From: Hyphomicrobiales bacterium
Lineage (GTDB): Bacteria; Pseudomonadota; Alphaproteobacteria; Rhizobiales; Rhizobiaceae
Assembly: GCA_900466945.1 (NCBI GenBank)
Contig: UBNV01000008.1
Location: 159,919-223,918 of the forward strand
Length of the DNA: 64,000 nt
Direction: 5' to 3'
Shown piece after piece: positions 17,347-26,715 of this stretch. The notes beneath the pieces were generated by a model that saw only the letters and a program-made list of their open reading frames with translations, did not search any database and was not told the DNA's origin. Numbering within the stretch: position 1 is the first letter of the stretch; each line of letters begins with the position of its first letter. A program made the translations under genes and the position numbers.

Positions 17347-18213
17347 ATGGCAGACAAGAAACACATCGACGAGATCAGTGGCGTCGAAACCACCGGCCAT
17401 GAGTGGGATGGCATCCGTGAGCTGAACAATCCGATGCCGCGCTGGTGGGTCTATACCTTCTATGCGACCATCGTCTGGGCGATCGGCTATACGATCATGT
17501 ATCCAGCCTGGCCACTCCTGACCGAGAACACCAAGGGGCTGCTCGGCTACTCCAGCCGTGCGGAAGTCGCAGCCGAATTGACTGCGGCGAAATCGGCGCA
17601 GTCGGTCTACCTCGACAAGATCGCCACGCTACCGATTGACCAGATCGTCGCCGACAAGGAACTGACACAGTTCGCCGTCGCCGGCGGAGCCGCTGCCTTC
17701 AAGGTTAATTGCTCGCCCTGCCATGGTTCGGGGGCGGCCGGCGGTGCCGGTTATCCGAACCTCAACGACGACGACTGGCTGTGGGGTGGTGACCTCGAAG
17801 CCATCCACACCACCATCGCCCACGGGATCCGCTACGATCAGGATCCGGATACCCGGATCTCCGAAATGCCGGCCTTTGCCGACATGCTCGACGGTGAGCA
17901 GATCAAGCAGGTCGCAGCCTATGTCGTCAGCCTGACCGGTACGCCGCTCGATGCGAGCATGGTAGAGCCGGGCAAACAGCTCTATGCCGACAACTGCGCG
18001 TCCTGCCATGGTGAAGACGCCAAAGGCAATCGCGACTTCGGGGCGCCGAACCTCGCCGATGCCATCTGGCTGAAGGTCGATGGCGAGGCCCAGATCGCTG
18101 CCCAGATCCGCCAGCCGCGCCACGGCGCAATGCCCGGCTGGGCGCAGCGCCTCGGCGATACGACCGTGAAGCAGCTGACCGTCTACGTCCACCAGTTGGG
18201 TGGCGGAGAGTAG
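17347..18213 (+). CDS. fixP: cbb3 oxidase di-haem cytochrome c subunit
   Basis: A 288-residue protein with an N-terminal membrane anchor (about residues 33-57) and two c-type haem motifs, C122-SPCH and C217-ASCH, each followed by a cytochrome c fold. CcoP/FixP receives electrons from the bc1 complex or soluble cytochrome c. Last gene of fixNOQP; a strong hairpin terminator follows. Confidence 0.97.
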   Translation: MADKKHIDEISGVETTGHEWDGIRELNNPMPRWWVYTFYATIVWAIGYTIMYPAWPLLTENTKGLLGYSSRAEVAAELTAAKSAQSVYLDKIATLPIDQIVADKELTQFAVAGGAAAFKVNCSPCHGSGAAGGAGYPNLNDDDWLWGGDLEAIHTTIAHGIRYDQDPDTRISEMPAFADMLDGEQIKQVAAYVVSLTGTPLDASMVEPGKQLYADNCASCHGEDAKGNRDFGAPNLADAIWLKVDGEAQIAAQIRQPRHGAMPGWAQRLGDTTVKQLTVYVHQLGGGE

Positions 18214-18236
18214 GCTTTTCCTCAATTCCCGACTTC

Positions 18237-18267
18237 GGGCCGCATCGCAGGATGCGGCCCCTTTTTT
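18237..18267 (+). terminator. Rho-independent terminator after fixP
   Basis: Perfect 10-bp stem GGGCCGCATC-N4-GATGCGGCCC followed by CTTTTTT. It ends fixNOQP before the separate fixGHIS promoter. Confidence 0.92.
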
Positions 18268-18314
18268 GTTTGCAGATATGGAAAATTCTATGTCTTGCGA
18301 CGCTTCGCCGCTGC

Positions 18315-18328
18315 TTGACTTAAGTCAA
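18315..18328 (+). promoter_or_regulatory. Anaerobox upstream of fixG
   Basis: TTGACTTAAGTCAA is a perfect palindrome and matches the anaerobox consensus except for its two symmetric inner positions. Its centre is about 64 bp before the fixG start, a normal activator distance. It gives fixGHIS its own FnrN/FixK-controlled promoter. Confidence 0.82.
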
Positions 18329-18384
18329 GGCAGGCTGGCCGGGGAGGTGGGACAAGGCGAGCATCAGAAGAAGGTCCTCGTCCC

Positions 18385-19977
18385 ATGAACCTGCATGCCG
18401 ATCAGACACATGTCACCGAATTGCCCGATATCGAGAGACTCGATGCCGAGGCGGTGATGTCGGCAAAGACCCGCGGCCCCCTTTACGAAGCCCGGAAAAA
18501 GATATTTCCCAAGCGTGCCGAGGGCAGCTTCCGCCGTTTCAAATGGATCGTCATGGCGATCACGCTCGGCATTTATTATCTGACGCCCTGGCTTCGCTGG
18601 GATCGCGGCGAGTTTGCGCCAGACCAGGCTGTCCTGATCGACATCGCCCATCGGCGCTTCTATTTCTTCTTCATCGAGATCTGGCCGCAGGAATTCTTCT
18701 TCGTCGCGGGCCTGCTCGTTATGGCCGGGTTTGGCCTCTTCCTTCTAACCTCCGCCGTCGGACGGGCCTGGTGCGGTTATACCTGTCCGCAGACGGTCTG
18801 GGTCGATCTCTTCCTCGTGGTAGAGCGCTTCATCGAGGGCGACCGCAACGCGCGGATCAAGCTCGAATCGGCACCCTGGACCCTCGACAAGATCTGGAAG
18901 CGGGTGAGCAAGCATGTGACTTGGATCCTGATCGGCGTTTTGACCGGTGGCGCCTGGATCTTCTACTTCGCAGACGCGCCTGATCTCGCCATGGATTTCA
19001 TCACCGGCAATGCGGCACCTGTCGCCTACATGACCGTCGCCATCCTGACTGCCACGACTTACGTCTTCGGTGGTCTGATGCGCGAACAGGTCTGCATCTA
19101 CATGTGCCCCTGGCCGCGTATCCAGGCCGCTATGCTCGACGAAAATTCACTGGTCGTCACCTATAACGACTGGCGCGGTGAGCCGCGGACTCGCCATGCC
19201 AAGAAGGCGATTGCATCAGGCGAACCGGTCGGCGATTGCGTCGATTGCAATGCCTGTGTCGCCGTCTGTCCCATGGGCATCGATATCCGCGACGGCCAGC
19301 AGCTGGAATGTATCACCTGTGCGCTCTGCATCGACGCCTGCGACGGCGTCATGGACAAGACCGGCAAGCCGCGTGGCCTCATCGCCTATGCGACGCTCGA
19401 CGAATACCAGTCGAACATGGCGCTCGCCACCGGTGGCGGCACCACCACCATTGACCCGAAGAAGGTGCGCAACGAAGACGGCAGCTTCTCGGACAAGATC
19501 CGGCATTTCGACTGGCGTGTCATCTTCCGCGCCCGGACGCTCCTCTACATGGGTGTGTGGACGGCAGTCGGCATTGGCATGCTCGTGGCGCTTCTGGGTC
19601 GTGACCGTCTGGAGCTCAATGTTCTGCACGACCGCAATCCGCAATTCGTGCTCGAATCTGACGGATCGATCCGCAATGGCTATACGATCCGCATCCTCAA
19701 CATGATTGCCGTCCCACGCGATATCGAGGTGTCTCTGGAGGGGCTGCCGGATGCGACGATGAAGATCAACGGTATCAACCAGCCGCCCGCCCGTTCCTTC
19801 ACCGTCTCGGTCGAACCGGACGAGGCGACCACCCTCAAGGTCTTTGTGACGCTCGCGGGTGACAAGGTCGAGGACGACAATCAGGAATTTCAGTTCATTG
19901 CCAAGGATCAGGGCAGTGACGAGCGCGATGTCTATGAGGCCGTCTTCATGGGACCGGGAGAAAAAGATGACGACTGA
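18385..19977 (+). CDS. fixG: Cytochrome c oxidase accessory protein FixG/CcoG (Fe-S, membrane)
   Basis: A 530-residue membrane protein with several N-terminal helices, CGYTCPQTVW (residues 130-139), a CPWPR loop near 241, and two [4Fe-4S] motifs: C285, C288, C291, C295 and C309, C312, C315, C319. A periplasmic immunoglobulin-like C-terminal domain follows. CcoG/FixG is involved in copper reduction and delivery during cbb3 assembly. It is the first gene of fixGHIS and overlaps fixH by 11 bp. Confidence 0.95.
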   Translation: MNLHADQTHVTELPDIERLDAEAVMSAKTRGPLYEARKKIFPKRAEGSFRRFKWIVMAITLGIYYLTPWLRWDRGEFAPDQAVLIDIAHRRFYFFFIEIWPQEFFFVAGLLVMAGFGLFLLTSAVGRAWCGYTCPQTVWVDLFLVVERFIEGDRNARIKLESAPWTLDKIWKRVSKHVTWILIGVLTGGAWIFYFADAPDLAMDFITGNAAPVAYMTVAILTATTYVFGGLMREQVCIYMCPWPRIQAAMLDENSLVVTYNDWRGEPRTRHAKKAIASGEPVGDCVDCNACVAVCPMGIDIRDGQQLECITCALCIDACDGVMDKTGKPRGLIAYATLDEYQSNMALATGGGTTTIDPKKVRNEDGSFSDKIRHFDWRVIFRARTLLYMGVWTAVGIGMLVALLGRDRLELNVLHDRNPQFVLESDGSIRNGYTIRILNMIAVPRDIEVSLEGLPDATMKINGINQPPARSFTVSVEPDEATTLKVFVTLAGDKVEDDNQEFQFIAKDQGSDERDVYEAVFMGPGEKDDD

Positions 19978-20455
19978 CGCAAAAAAGCCCTTCACCTTCA
20001 CCGGCTGGCACATGCTGGCGATCATGCTGGCCTTCTTCGGCACGATCATCACGGTCAACTTCACCATGGCCTATCTCGCGACGTCCACCTGGAGCGGTCT
20101 GGTGGTGAAGAACACCTATGTCGCCAGCCAGCAATTCAACGGCAAGACGGCGGCCATCCGCGATATGCTGGCGACCGGCATTGCCGGCGAGCTCCAGGTC
20201 GACGGCAAGGGCATGCGCTACCGCCTGACCCTGCCGGAAAACACGCCGGTCGTGGCTGATTCGGTGACCGCCCATTTCAAGCGTCCTGTTGGCACTGCCC
20301 AGGATTTCGAACTGCAGCTGACGCCTGCCGGTAACGGTCTCTATCTGGCAGACAGGGCCATCCTTCCCGGCAGCTGGATCGTCGAGATGCAGGCGACCAA
20401 GGATGGCAAGATGATCATGCATGAGGCCAGGCGGGTCGCCGTTTCGGGAGAATGA
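19967..20455 (+). CDS. fixH: cbb3 oxidase assembly protein FixH
   Basis: A 162-residue protein with one N-terminal transmembrane helix (within residues 12-35) and a periplasmic beta-rich domain, matching FixH/CcoH, which is needed for cbb3 maturation. The frame is open further upstream inside fixG, but the ATG at 19967 is preceded by GGGAG and gives the expected N-terminus. Its stop overlaps a possible earlier fixI start (ATGA). Confidence 0.92.
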   Translation: MTTDAKKPFTFTGWHMLAIMLAFFGTIITVNFTMAYLATSTWSGLVVKNTYVASQQFNGKTAAIRDMLATGIAGELQVDGKGMRYRLTLPENTPVVADSVTAHFKRPVGTAQDFELQLTPAGNGLYLADRAILPGSWIVEMQATKDGKMIMHEARRVAVSGE

Positions 20456-20457
20456 CG

Positions 20458-22767
20458 ATGAGTTGCTGCGCAGCGGGCACCGAAGGTGCCCTCGACATAG
20501 AGCGGGCAGGGGGCTCCCTGCCGTCGGCAGAGGAGTTGAAGCTATCCAGCCGTGAAGTCGGACCCGGCCTCTGGCAGGTCGACATGAGTGTGCCCGCGGT
20601 CCATTGCGGCACCTGCATTTCCACGGTCGAGGGCGTGCTCAGGGCATTGCCTGAAGTCGAGCGGGCACGCGTTAACCTCTCGACCAAGCGCGTCTCCGTC
20701 GTCTGGAAGGAAACCGTGGACGGTGTCGAGACCGACCCTGTCAATCTCGCGCGTGCCATCGCCTCGACCGGCTATTCCGCCCATCTCTTTACGGCGGCCG
20801 AGGAGGCTTCCGACGCGCTGCGCAACAAGTTGATCCGGGCGGTTGCGGTCTCGGGCTTCGCGGCCACCAACATCATGCTCTTGTCTGTCTCTGTCTGGTC
20901 AGGTGCTGAAGCTTCTACACGAGACCTCTTCCACTGGATTTCGGCCATGATCGCCGCCCCGGCTCTGATCTATGCTGGTCGCTTCTTTTACGAATCTGCC
21001 TGGAACGCCCTGAAACACGGCCGTACCAACATGGATGTGCCGATCGCGATCGGCATCACGCTCTCCTATTTCGCCTCGCTCTGGGAAACCATCCATCACG
21101 GCGAGCATGCCTATTTCGACGCGACGGCGTCGCTGCTCTTTTTCCTTCTGATCGGCCGCACGCTTGATCACATCATGCGCGATCGGGCACGGTCCGCGAT
21201 CAGCGGGCTTGCCCGCCTCAATCCGCGCGGCGCGATGGTACTTGCAGTGGATGGATCGCGCGAATATCGCGCCGTCGACGAGATCCGCGTCGGCGATCAG
21301 GTCGCCATTTCCGCGGGTGACCGTATCCCGGTGGATGGCCTCGTCGTCTCAGGCGAGAGTGATCTCGACATGTCGATCGTCAACGGGGAAAGTGCGCCGG
21401 TCTCTGTCCGGCCGGGTTCCGAAGTCCAGGCCGGCACGCTCAGCCTCACGGGCTCGCTCACCGTGCGCGCGACTGCCACGGCCCAGAACTCCTTCCTCTC
21501 CGAGATCATCCATCTCATGGAGGCTGCCGAAGGGGGCAGGGCGCGCTATCGCCGGATCGCCGACCGCGCAGCGCAATATTATTCGCCGGCCGTGCATCTG
21601 CTCGCCATCACCGCCTTCATCGGCTGGGGGCTCTATGACGGTGACTGGAAACACGCGATGATGGTTGCGATCGCCGTGCTCATCATCACCTGCCCCTGTG
21701 CCCTCGGTCTCGCCGTACCGGTCGTCCAGGTCGTGGCCGCCGGCCGCCTGTTCAAGGCGGGCGTCATGGTCAAGGATGGCTCGGCCATGGAGCGTCTCGC
21801 CGAAATCGAGGCCGTCGCCTTCGACAAGACGGGAACGCTGACGCTTGGCCGTCCGCGCGTTGTCGATGCTGCCCGTCTGGATCCCGTTTCCTTCGGCGTC
21901 GCCGCCGGTCTCGCCGCGCATTCCCGTCACCCGCTGTCTCGGGCACTCTGGTCTGCCTATGGCGGACAGCCGCGCGGTTTCGACACCGTTCGCGAAGTGC
22001 CCGGCGCCGGTGTCGAGGCGAAAACGGAGGAGGGCGTCTGGCGCCTTGGCAATCGTCGCTTCGCCTGTGCCACGCAGCCGATCGATGTCAGCGACAAGCC
22101 CTATTCGGAAGTGGTTCTTTCGCTCGACGGCATCGAACGCGCCACCTATCTGTTCGAGGATATGCTGCGCCCTCGTGCCCGGTCCTCGATCGAGGCCCTG
22201 AACAATTTCGGCCTTGAGCTCGGCATTCTCTCGGGCGACCGCGCGCCGGTCGTCGCGAAGCTTGCAGCCGATCTCGGCATCGACAACTGGCGAGCCGGTC
22301 TCACCCCGCGCGAAAAAGCGGGAGCCTGCGCGGATGCATCGGCCCGCGGGCGCCGCGTGCTGATGGTCGGTGACGGCATCAACGATGCGCCGGCGCTCTC
22401 GGCAGCGCATGTCTCGATGGCACCGGCCACTGCCGCCGATGTCGGTCGCCAGGCCGCCGACTTCGTCTTCATGCGCGACGGGCTCGAAGCCGTGCCGTTT
22501 GCGATCGAGGCGTCGCGCCGTGCGGGCCGTTTGATCCGCGAGAACTTTGCGCTCGCCATCGGCTACAACGTGATTGCCGTTCCGATCGCGCTCCTCGGTT
22601 ACGCCACGCCGCTGATAGCAGCGGTCGCCATGTCCACTTCGTCGATCATCGTCGTCGCCAACGCGCTGCGCCTCAACCGGCTGGCGCTGGACGAGAATGC
22701 CTTGGCAAAGGAGACCGTCGTGACGGTCTCGCCAGGAACCCCTGATGATGCGAGGATCGCCGCATGA
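20458..22767 (+). CDS. fixI: Copper-transporting P1B-type ATPase FixI (CcoI)
   Basis: A 769-residue heavy-metal ATPase with an N-terminal HMA-like domain (C50-x2-C53 in HCGTCIS), the CPC transport motif at residues 412-414, the phosphorylation site D456-KTGT and a GDGINDAP hinge. It supplies copper for the FixN CuB centre. Two ATGs are possible, 20452 (overlapping the fixH stop) and 20458; the second has CGGGAG at a better distance. Extra N-terminal cysteines (MSCC) could also bind copper. Confidence 0.94.
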   Translation: MSCCAAGTEGALDIERAGGSLPSAEELKLSSREVGPGLWQVDMSVPAVHCGTCISTVEGVLRALPEVERARVNLSTKRVSVVWKETVDGVETDPVNLARAIASTGYSAHLFTAAEEASDALRNKLIRAVAVSGFAATNIMLLSVSVWSGAEASTRDLFHWISAMIAAPALIYAGRFFYESAWNALKHGRTNMDVPIAIGITLSYFASLWETIHHGEHAYFDATASLLFFLLIGRTLDHIMRDRARSAISGLARLNPRGAMVLAVDGSREYRAVDEIRVGDQVAISAGDRIPVDGLVVSGESDLDMSIVNGESAPVSVRPGSEVQAGTLSLTGSLTVRATATAQNSFLSEIIHLMEAAEGGRARYRRIADRAAQYYSPAVHLLAITAFIGWGLYDGDWKHAMMVAIAVLIITCPCALGLAVPVVQVVAAGRLFKAGVMVKDGSAMERLAEIEAVAFDKTGTLTLGRPRVVDAARLDPVSFGVAAGLAAHSRHPLSRALWSAYGGQPRGFDTVREVPGAGVEAKTEEGVWRLGNRRFACATQPIDVSDKPYSEVVLSLDGIERATYLFEDMLRPRARSSIEALNNFGLELGILSGDRAPVVAKLAADLGIDNWRAGLTPREKAGACADASARGRRVLMVGDGINDAPALSAAHVSMAPATAADVGRQAADFVFMRDGLEAVPFAIEASRRAGRLIRENFALAIGYNVIAVPIALLGYATPLIAAVAMSTSSIIVVANALRLNRLALDENALAKETVVTVSPGTPDDARIAA

Positions 22768-22919
22768 ACATGTTGATCTTCCTCATCCCGATCGCGCTCT
22801 TCCTCGGCGGTCTCGGCCTGTTTGCCTTCCTCTGGTCGCTGAAAAGCGGCCAATATGAAGACCTCGACGGTGCCGCCTGGCGGGTCCTCTCGGACAAGGA
22901 CGACAAGCCCGATGCTTGA
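22764..22919 (+). CDS. fixS: cbb3 oxidase maturation protein FixS (CcoS)
   Basis: A 51-residue protein with one N-terminal transmembrane helix (LIFLIPIALFLGGLGLFAFL) followed by the conserved WSLKSGQYEDLDGAAWR region of CcoS/FixS. It overlaps the fixI stop by four bases and closes the fixGHIS operon. CcoS is needed for inserting cofactors into the oxidase. Confidence 0.93.
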   Translation: MNMLIFLIPIALFLGGLGLFAFLWSLKSGQYEDLDGAAWRVLSDKDDKPDA

Positions 22920-23015
22920 TGCAGCGTTTACCGAACGGTCAAACTTCGCTCTTGCCGCATGCCTTTACGGATGCGAGAAAGCCGCATCCAAAAATTTGCA
23001 TGCGGAGGCTACATC

Positions 23016-24437
23016 GTGCAGCAAGCGGAAATCGGACTGATCGGTCTCGGAGTCATGGGCTCCAATCTGGCGCTCAACATTGCCGAAAAGGGCAATCGGA
23101 TCGCGGTCTTCAATCGCACACCGGCGCGCACGGACGAATTCCTGGCAGAGGCCGGCGACCTGGCCGGCCAAATCATCGGTTGCCACACGATCGAAGAATT
23201 CGTCGCTGCCATCCGCCCGCCGCGCCCGATCATCATCATGATCAAGGCCGGTGAGGCCGTGGATCAGCAGATGGCGGCGCTGATGCCGCATCTCGCCCAG
23301 AACGACATCATGATCGATGCCGGCAATGCCAATTTCCGCGACACGGTCGCGCGCTTCGAAAAGCTCGCCGGGACCGGTTTCACCTTCATCGGCATGGGCG
23401 TCTCCGGCGGTGAAGAAGGTGCCCGTCACGGTCCCTCCATCATGGTCGGCGGCACCGAGGAAAGCTGGAAGCGCGTCGAGCCGGTCCTCACTTCGATCGC
23501 TGCCAAGTTCAACGACGACCCTTGCGTCGCCTGGCTCGGCACCGACGGCGCCGGCCACTTCGTCAAGACGATCCACAACGGCATCGAATATGCCGATATG
23601 CAGATGATCGCCGAGATCTACGGCATCCTGCGCGACGGCCTGAAGATGTCTGCCGCCGAAATCGGCGAGATCTTCGGTGAATGGAACAAGGGGCGCCTGA
23701 ACTCCTACCTGATCGAAATCACTGAGAAGGTCCTGAAGGCAACCGACCCCGAAACCGGCAAGCCGATGGTCGATGTCATCGTCGATGCCGCCGGCCAGAA
23801 GGGCACCGGCAAGTGGTCCGCCATTGAAGCGCAGAACCTCGCGGTTGCCGCCTCTGGCATTGAGGCTGCGGTCTCCGGTCGCGTGCTGTCGTCGCTGCGC
23901 GAGGAGCGTTTGGCCGCCGAAAAGCTCTTCGGTCTGCCGGCGCTTGCCGAGACCCCCAAGGACAAGGCCGCCTTCATCGCTGATCTCGAAAACGCTTTGC
24001 TCGCCGCCAAGATCGCAGCCTATGCGCAAGGCTTTGCGGTCATGTCGTCCGCTTCGGAAGAGTTCAACTGGTCGCTGCCGATGCCGACGATCGCGCGCAT
24101 CTGGCGCGCAGGCTGCATCATCCGCTCGCAGTTCCTCGACGAGATCACCTCGGCCTTCACCAAGGATCCGAACGTGCCGAACCTCGTGGTGACGCCGGCC
24201 TTTGCCCAGATGGTCAAGGAAACCGACGGGGCGCTGCGCCGTGTCGTGGCCCATGCTGCGCTCTCGGGCCTGCCGGTGCCGGCGATCGCCTCTGCACTGT
24301 CCTACTTCGACACCTATCGTCGCGGTCGGGGCACGGCAAACCTCATCCAGGCGCAGCGCGACTTCTTCGGCGCGCATGGCTTCGATCGGCTCGACGGCAA
24401 GGATCTGCATCACGGTCCCTGGGCCGGCCAGTTCTGA
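23016..24437 (+). CDS. gnd: 6-phosphogluconate dehydrogenase (decarboxylating)
   Basis: A 473-residue NADP-dependent dehydrogenase. The N-terminal Rossmann motif is GLIGLGVMGSNLALNIAEKG; GVSGGEEGARHGPS and FVKTIHNGIEYADMQ follow, with the catalytic Lys and Glu of the family. It oxidises 6-phosphogluconate to ribulose 5-phosphate. I chose the GTG at 23016, with CGGAGG seven bases upstream, over an ATG at 22959 because it gives the standard N-terminus. It is a single gene, 96 bp after fixS, and a terminator follows. Confidence 0.96.
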   Translation: MQQAEIGLIGLGVMGSNLALNIAEKGNRIAVFNRTPARTDEFLAEAGDLAGQIIGCHTIEEFVAAIRPPRPIIIMIKAGEAVDQQMAALMPHLAQNDIMIDAGNANFRDTVARFEKLAGTGFTFIGMGVSGGEEGARHGPSIMVGGTEESWKRVEPVLTSIAAKFNDDPCVAWLGTDGAGHFVKTIHNGIEYADMQMIAEIYGILRDGLKMSAAEIGEIFGEWNKGRLNSYLIEITEKVLKATDPETGKPMVDVIVDAAGQKGTGKWSAIEAQNLAVAASGIEAAVSGRVLSSLREERLAAEKLFGLPALAETPKDKAAFIADLENALLAAKIAAYAQGFAVMSSASEEFNWSLPMPTIARIWRAGCIIRSQFLDEITSAFTKDPNVPNLVVTPAFAQMVKETDGALRRVVAHAALSGLPVPAIASALSYFDTYRRGRGTANLIQAQRDFFGAHGFDRLDGKDLHHGPWAGQF

Positions 24438-24462
24438 TCGCCAAGTCGACCACATTCTGACC

Positions 24463-24500
24463 GAGGCCCGGTATCTCGCGATGTCGGGCCTCATTTCTTT
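24463..24500 (+). terminator. Terminator after gnd
   Basis: GAGGCCCG and CGGGCCTC form an 8-bp stem (24463-24470 with 24485-24492), followed by the T-rich ATTTCTTT. Confidence 0.75.
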
Positions 24501-24512
24501 CGGAGCCTCACC

Positions 24513-25364
24513 ATGACCCATGCGCTCACGCTACTCGGCACCAAGGGCGGACCGGCGATCCGGCCGGGCGGCCCCAATCCGACCTCGATGCTGCTGACGC
24601 TTTCCGGACGCCGGATGGTCATCGATTGCGGGCTCGGCGTTTCGCGCGGTCTCGTCGAGACGGGCATGTCGTTGAAGGAGCTCGATCTCGTCTTCATCAC
24701 CCATCTGCATTCGGATCATGTGCTGGAGCTCGGTCCGCTGATCCACACCGCCTGGACCACCGGGCTCGACCATCCGGTGACCGTCTATGGCCCGCCCGGA
24801 ACCCGCGCCGTCTGGACGGGCTTCCTCGCTTCACTCGCCTATGACATCGAAACCCGGATCGCCGACGAAGGGCGTCCGGACATCTCGGAACTGGTCAGCG
24901 TGGTCGAATATGGTCCGGGCGAGATCCTTCGCGACGCGGACCTCACAGTCGAGGCGCTGCGTGTCGATCACCCGCCCGTGGCGGATTGTTTCGCACTGAA
25001 GTTCAAGGGCTCCGGCAAGACGGTCGTTTTCTCGGCCGACACGGCTCCGTTCCCACCGCTTGCCGATTTCGCCCGCGGCGCCGATCTCCTGGTGCACGAG
25101 GCCATGCTTCCGGAGGGGCTCGACAGCATCGTCAGGCGCACCGGCAATGGCACCCGGCTGCGCGAGCATCTGATCGCCTCACACAGTTTCGCCGCAGACG
25201 CCGCGCTGATTGCGCAGGAGGCCGGCGTGGGCATGCTGGTTCTCAACCATCTCATCCCCGCCGATGACCCGGCATTTACCGAAGAGCACTGGCGTGCTGC
25301 CGTCAGGTCCATCTTCGGTGGTGAAATTGTGGTCGGTCGAGACGGGCAGATCATTTCCCTGTGA
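24513..25364 (+). CDS. Metallo-beta-lactamase-fold hydrolase (RNase Z/ElaC-like group)
   Basis: A 283-residue MBL-fold protein. The metal motif H64-x-H66-x-D68-H69 is HLHSDH; later ligands lie in VDHPPV, FSADTAP and LVLNHLIP. The opening LLGTKGGP with an asparagine-rich loop resembles the RNase Z-like arylsulfatase or cyclic-phosphodiesterase branch, but the RNase Z exosite is not seen. Substrate unknown. It starts 13 bp after the gnd terminator and stands alone. Confidence 0.8.
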   Translation: MTHALTLLGTKGGPAIRPGGPNPTSMLLTLSGRRMVIDCGLGVSRGLVETGMSLKELDLVFITHLHSDHVLELGPLIHTAWTTGLDHPVTVYGPPGTRAVWTGFLASLAYDIETRIADEGRPDISELVSVVEYGPGEILRDADLTVEALRVDHPPVADCFALKFKGSGKTVVFSADTAPFPPLADFARGADLLVHEAMLPEGLDSIVRRTGNGTRLREHLIASHSFAADAALIAQEAGVGMLVLNHLIPADDPAFTEEHWRAAVRSIFGGEIVVGRDGQIISL

Positions 25365-25494
25365 ACAAGCCGTGCCAGGCCATCTGCCAATTCTGGATGG
25401 TTAAAATTCTAATTCTTGTCTTATCACGGAGTTAACAGGTGGGGCCTAGCGTGGCGCTTAGTTAATAAAAACGCTCGAATTTCAGGCTTTTCTG

Positions 25495-26664
25495 ATGTTT
25501 TCCATCGATATTCAAACGGTCTTGCTGGGCAGTTTTGCCGTTCTTGCCGTGTTTGCGGCTGTTTTCCTCCGCCACTGGCGAGAGGATCCCGGTCGCATCG
25601 AATTCGTTCTCTGGGCTGTTGGTGCGGTTGCGGGCTCGCTCGGTGCCTTGCTCGCGTTGGTTAGCGACAGCTATCTCATCGGCACATCATTTGCGCAGAG
25701 CTATTTCCTGCTCGCTGGCGCCCTTGCATGGCAGGGCCTCAGACTTTTCGATCACCGCAGGGTCGATCTTCGCCTGGCCATAGCCGGTCCCGCTCTCTTC
25801 TTTGTGCTCACAGCATCCGCGCCGGTCTTCGAACAGGATGCCAATGCCCGCTCGTTGTTCCTGTGCATGCTCGGCGCGCTCTATTCGGGGCTGATCGCCT
25901 GGGAGCACCGCATATCGGAGCGCGAGGAGCACCTCGCCAATCGGCGCGCCACCCGGATCTGGTTTTCTCTGCAAGCCGGGATTCTGTTTTTGACGGGGCT
26001 TGCCACCTTCGTCGCGCCGTTGCCGCAGCAAGGCCTGTCTGCTGGTCTGCCCTTCTGGACATTCCCTGCGGTGCTCGCCGTTTTCCTGCAGTCCATTGTC
26101 GCTCCGGTATCGTTCCTGCTTCTGTTGCGCGACCGTCTGGTCGTCGAAACGCGTTGGGCCAGCGCGACGGATTCACTCACCGGGCTTGCCAACCGCTTCA
26201 CGTTCCTCGACATGCTGCAGACACTCTCGACCAAGGTGCGCGGCGAGGGGGCTTTCCTCTATGTCGATGTTGACCATGTGAAGCGCATCAATGACCGCTT
26301 CGGCCACTCCGGCGGCGACGAGGTCCTAAAAAACTGCGCCGACATCATTCTGCGGGAACTGCCGGAACACGCGTTGCTCGGACGCCTCGCCGGTGCGGAA
26401 TTTGCAGCCTATGTGCCATTCTGCAAGGTTGAGGACGCGGAGAAGCTCGCCCACATCATCCACGACAGCGTCGAGCAGCAAATGTTCTTTCTTGGGGGCG
26501 AACTGGTGCCGGTGACGGTCAGCATCGGCGTTGCCCATGGTGTCATGCAGGTCACGGCGGACGAACTCCTGAAGCGGGCCGATGCGGCATTGCATACCGC
26601 CAAGGTCAATGGCCGCAATTCGGTTGTTGTCTGGGCCGATGGACAGCGCCCGTCATTCGCCTGA
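25495..26664 (+). CDS. Membrane protein with degenerate GGDEF domain
   Basis: A 389-residue protein with six or seven transmembrane segments in residues 1-210 and a C-terminal GGDEF-type domain beginning with TDSLTGLANR. The signature itself is AGAEF (residues 299-303) instead of GG(D/E)EF, losing the first glycine and the metal-binding acidic residue. The upstream motif FGHSGGDEVL is normal. It is therefore probably not a working diguanylate cyclase; it could bind GTP or c-di-GMP, or act through protein contacts. Monocistronic, 130 bp after the MBL-fold gene. Confidence 0.85.
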   Translation: MFSIDIQTVLLGSFAVLAVFAAVFLRHWREDPGRIEFVLWAVGAVAGSLGALLALVSDSYLIGTSFAQSYFLLAGALAWQGLRLFDHRRVDLRLAIAGPALFFVLTASAPVFEQDANARSLFLCMLGALYSGLIAWEHRISEREEHLANRRATRIWFSLQAGILFLTGLATFVAPLPQQGLSAGLPFWTFPAVLAVFLQSIVAPVSFLLLLRDRLVVETRWASATDSLTGLANRFTFLDMLQTLSTKVRGEGAFLYVDVDHVKRINDRFGHSGGDEVLKNCADIILRELPEHALLGRLAGAEFAAYVPFCKVEDAEKLAHIIHDSVEQQMFFLGGELVPVTVSIGVAHGVMQVTADELLKRADAALHTAKVNGRNSVVVWADGQRPSFA

Positions 26665-26715
26665 ACTGGTTCAGGGTGGCGACGGGTAAGGCGAGGGGTA
26701 ATCGCTCCGCCGGTC

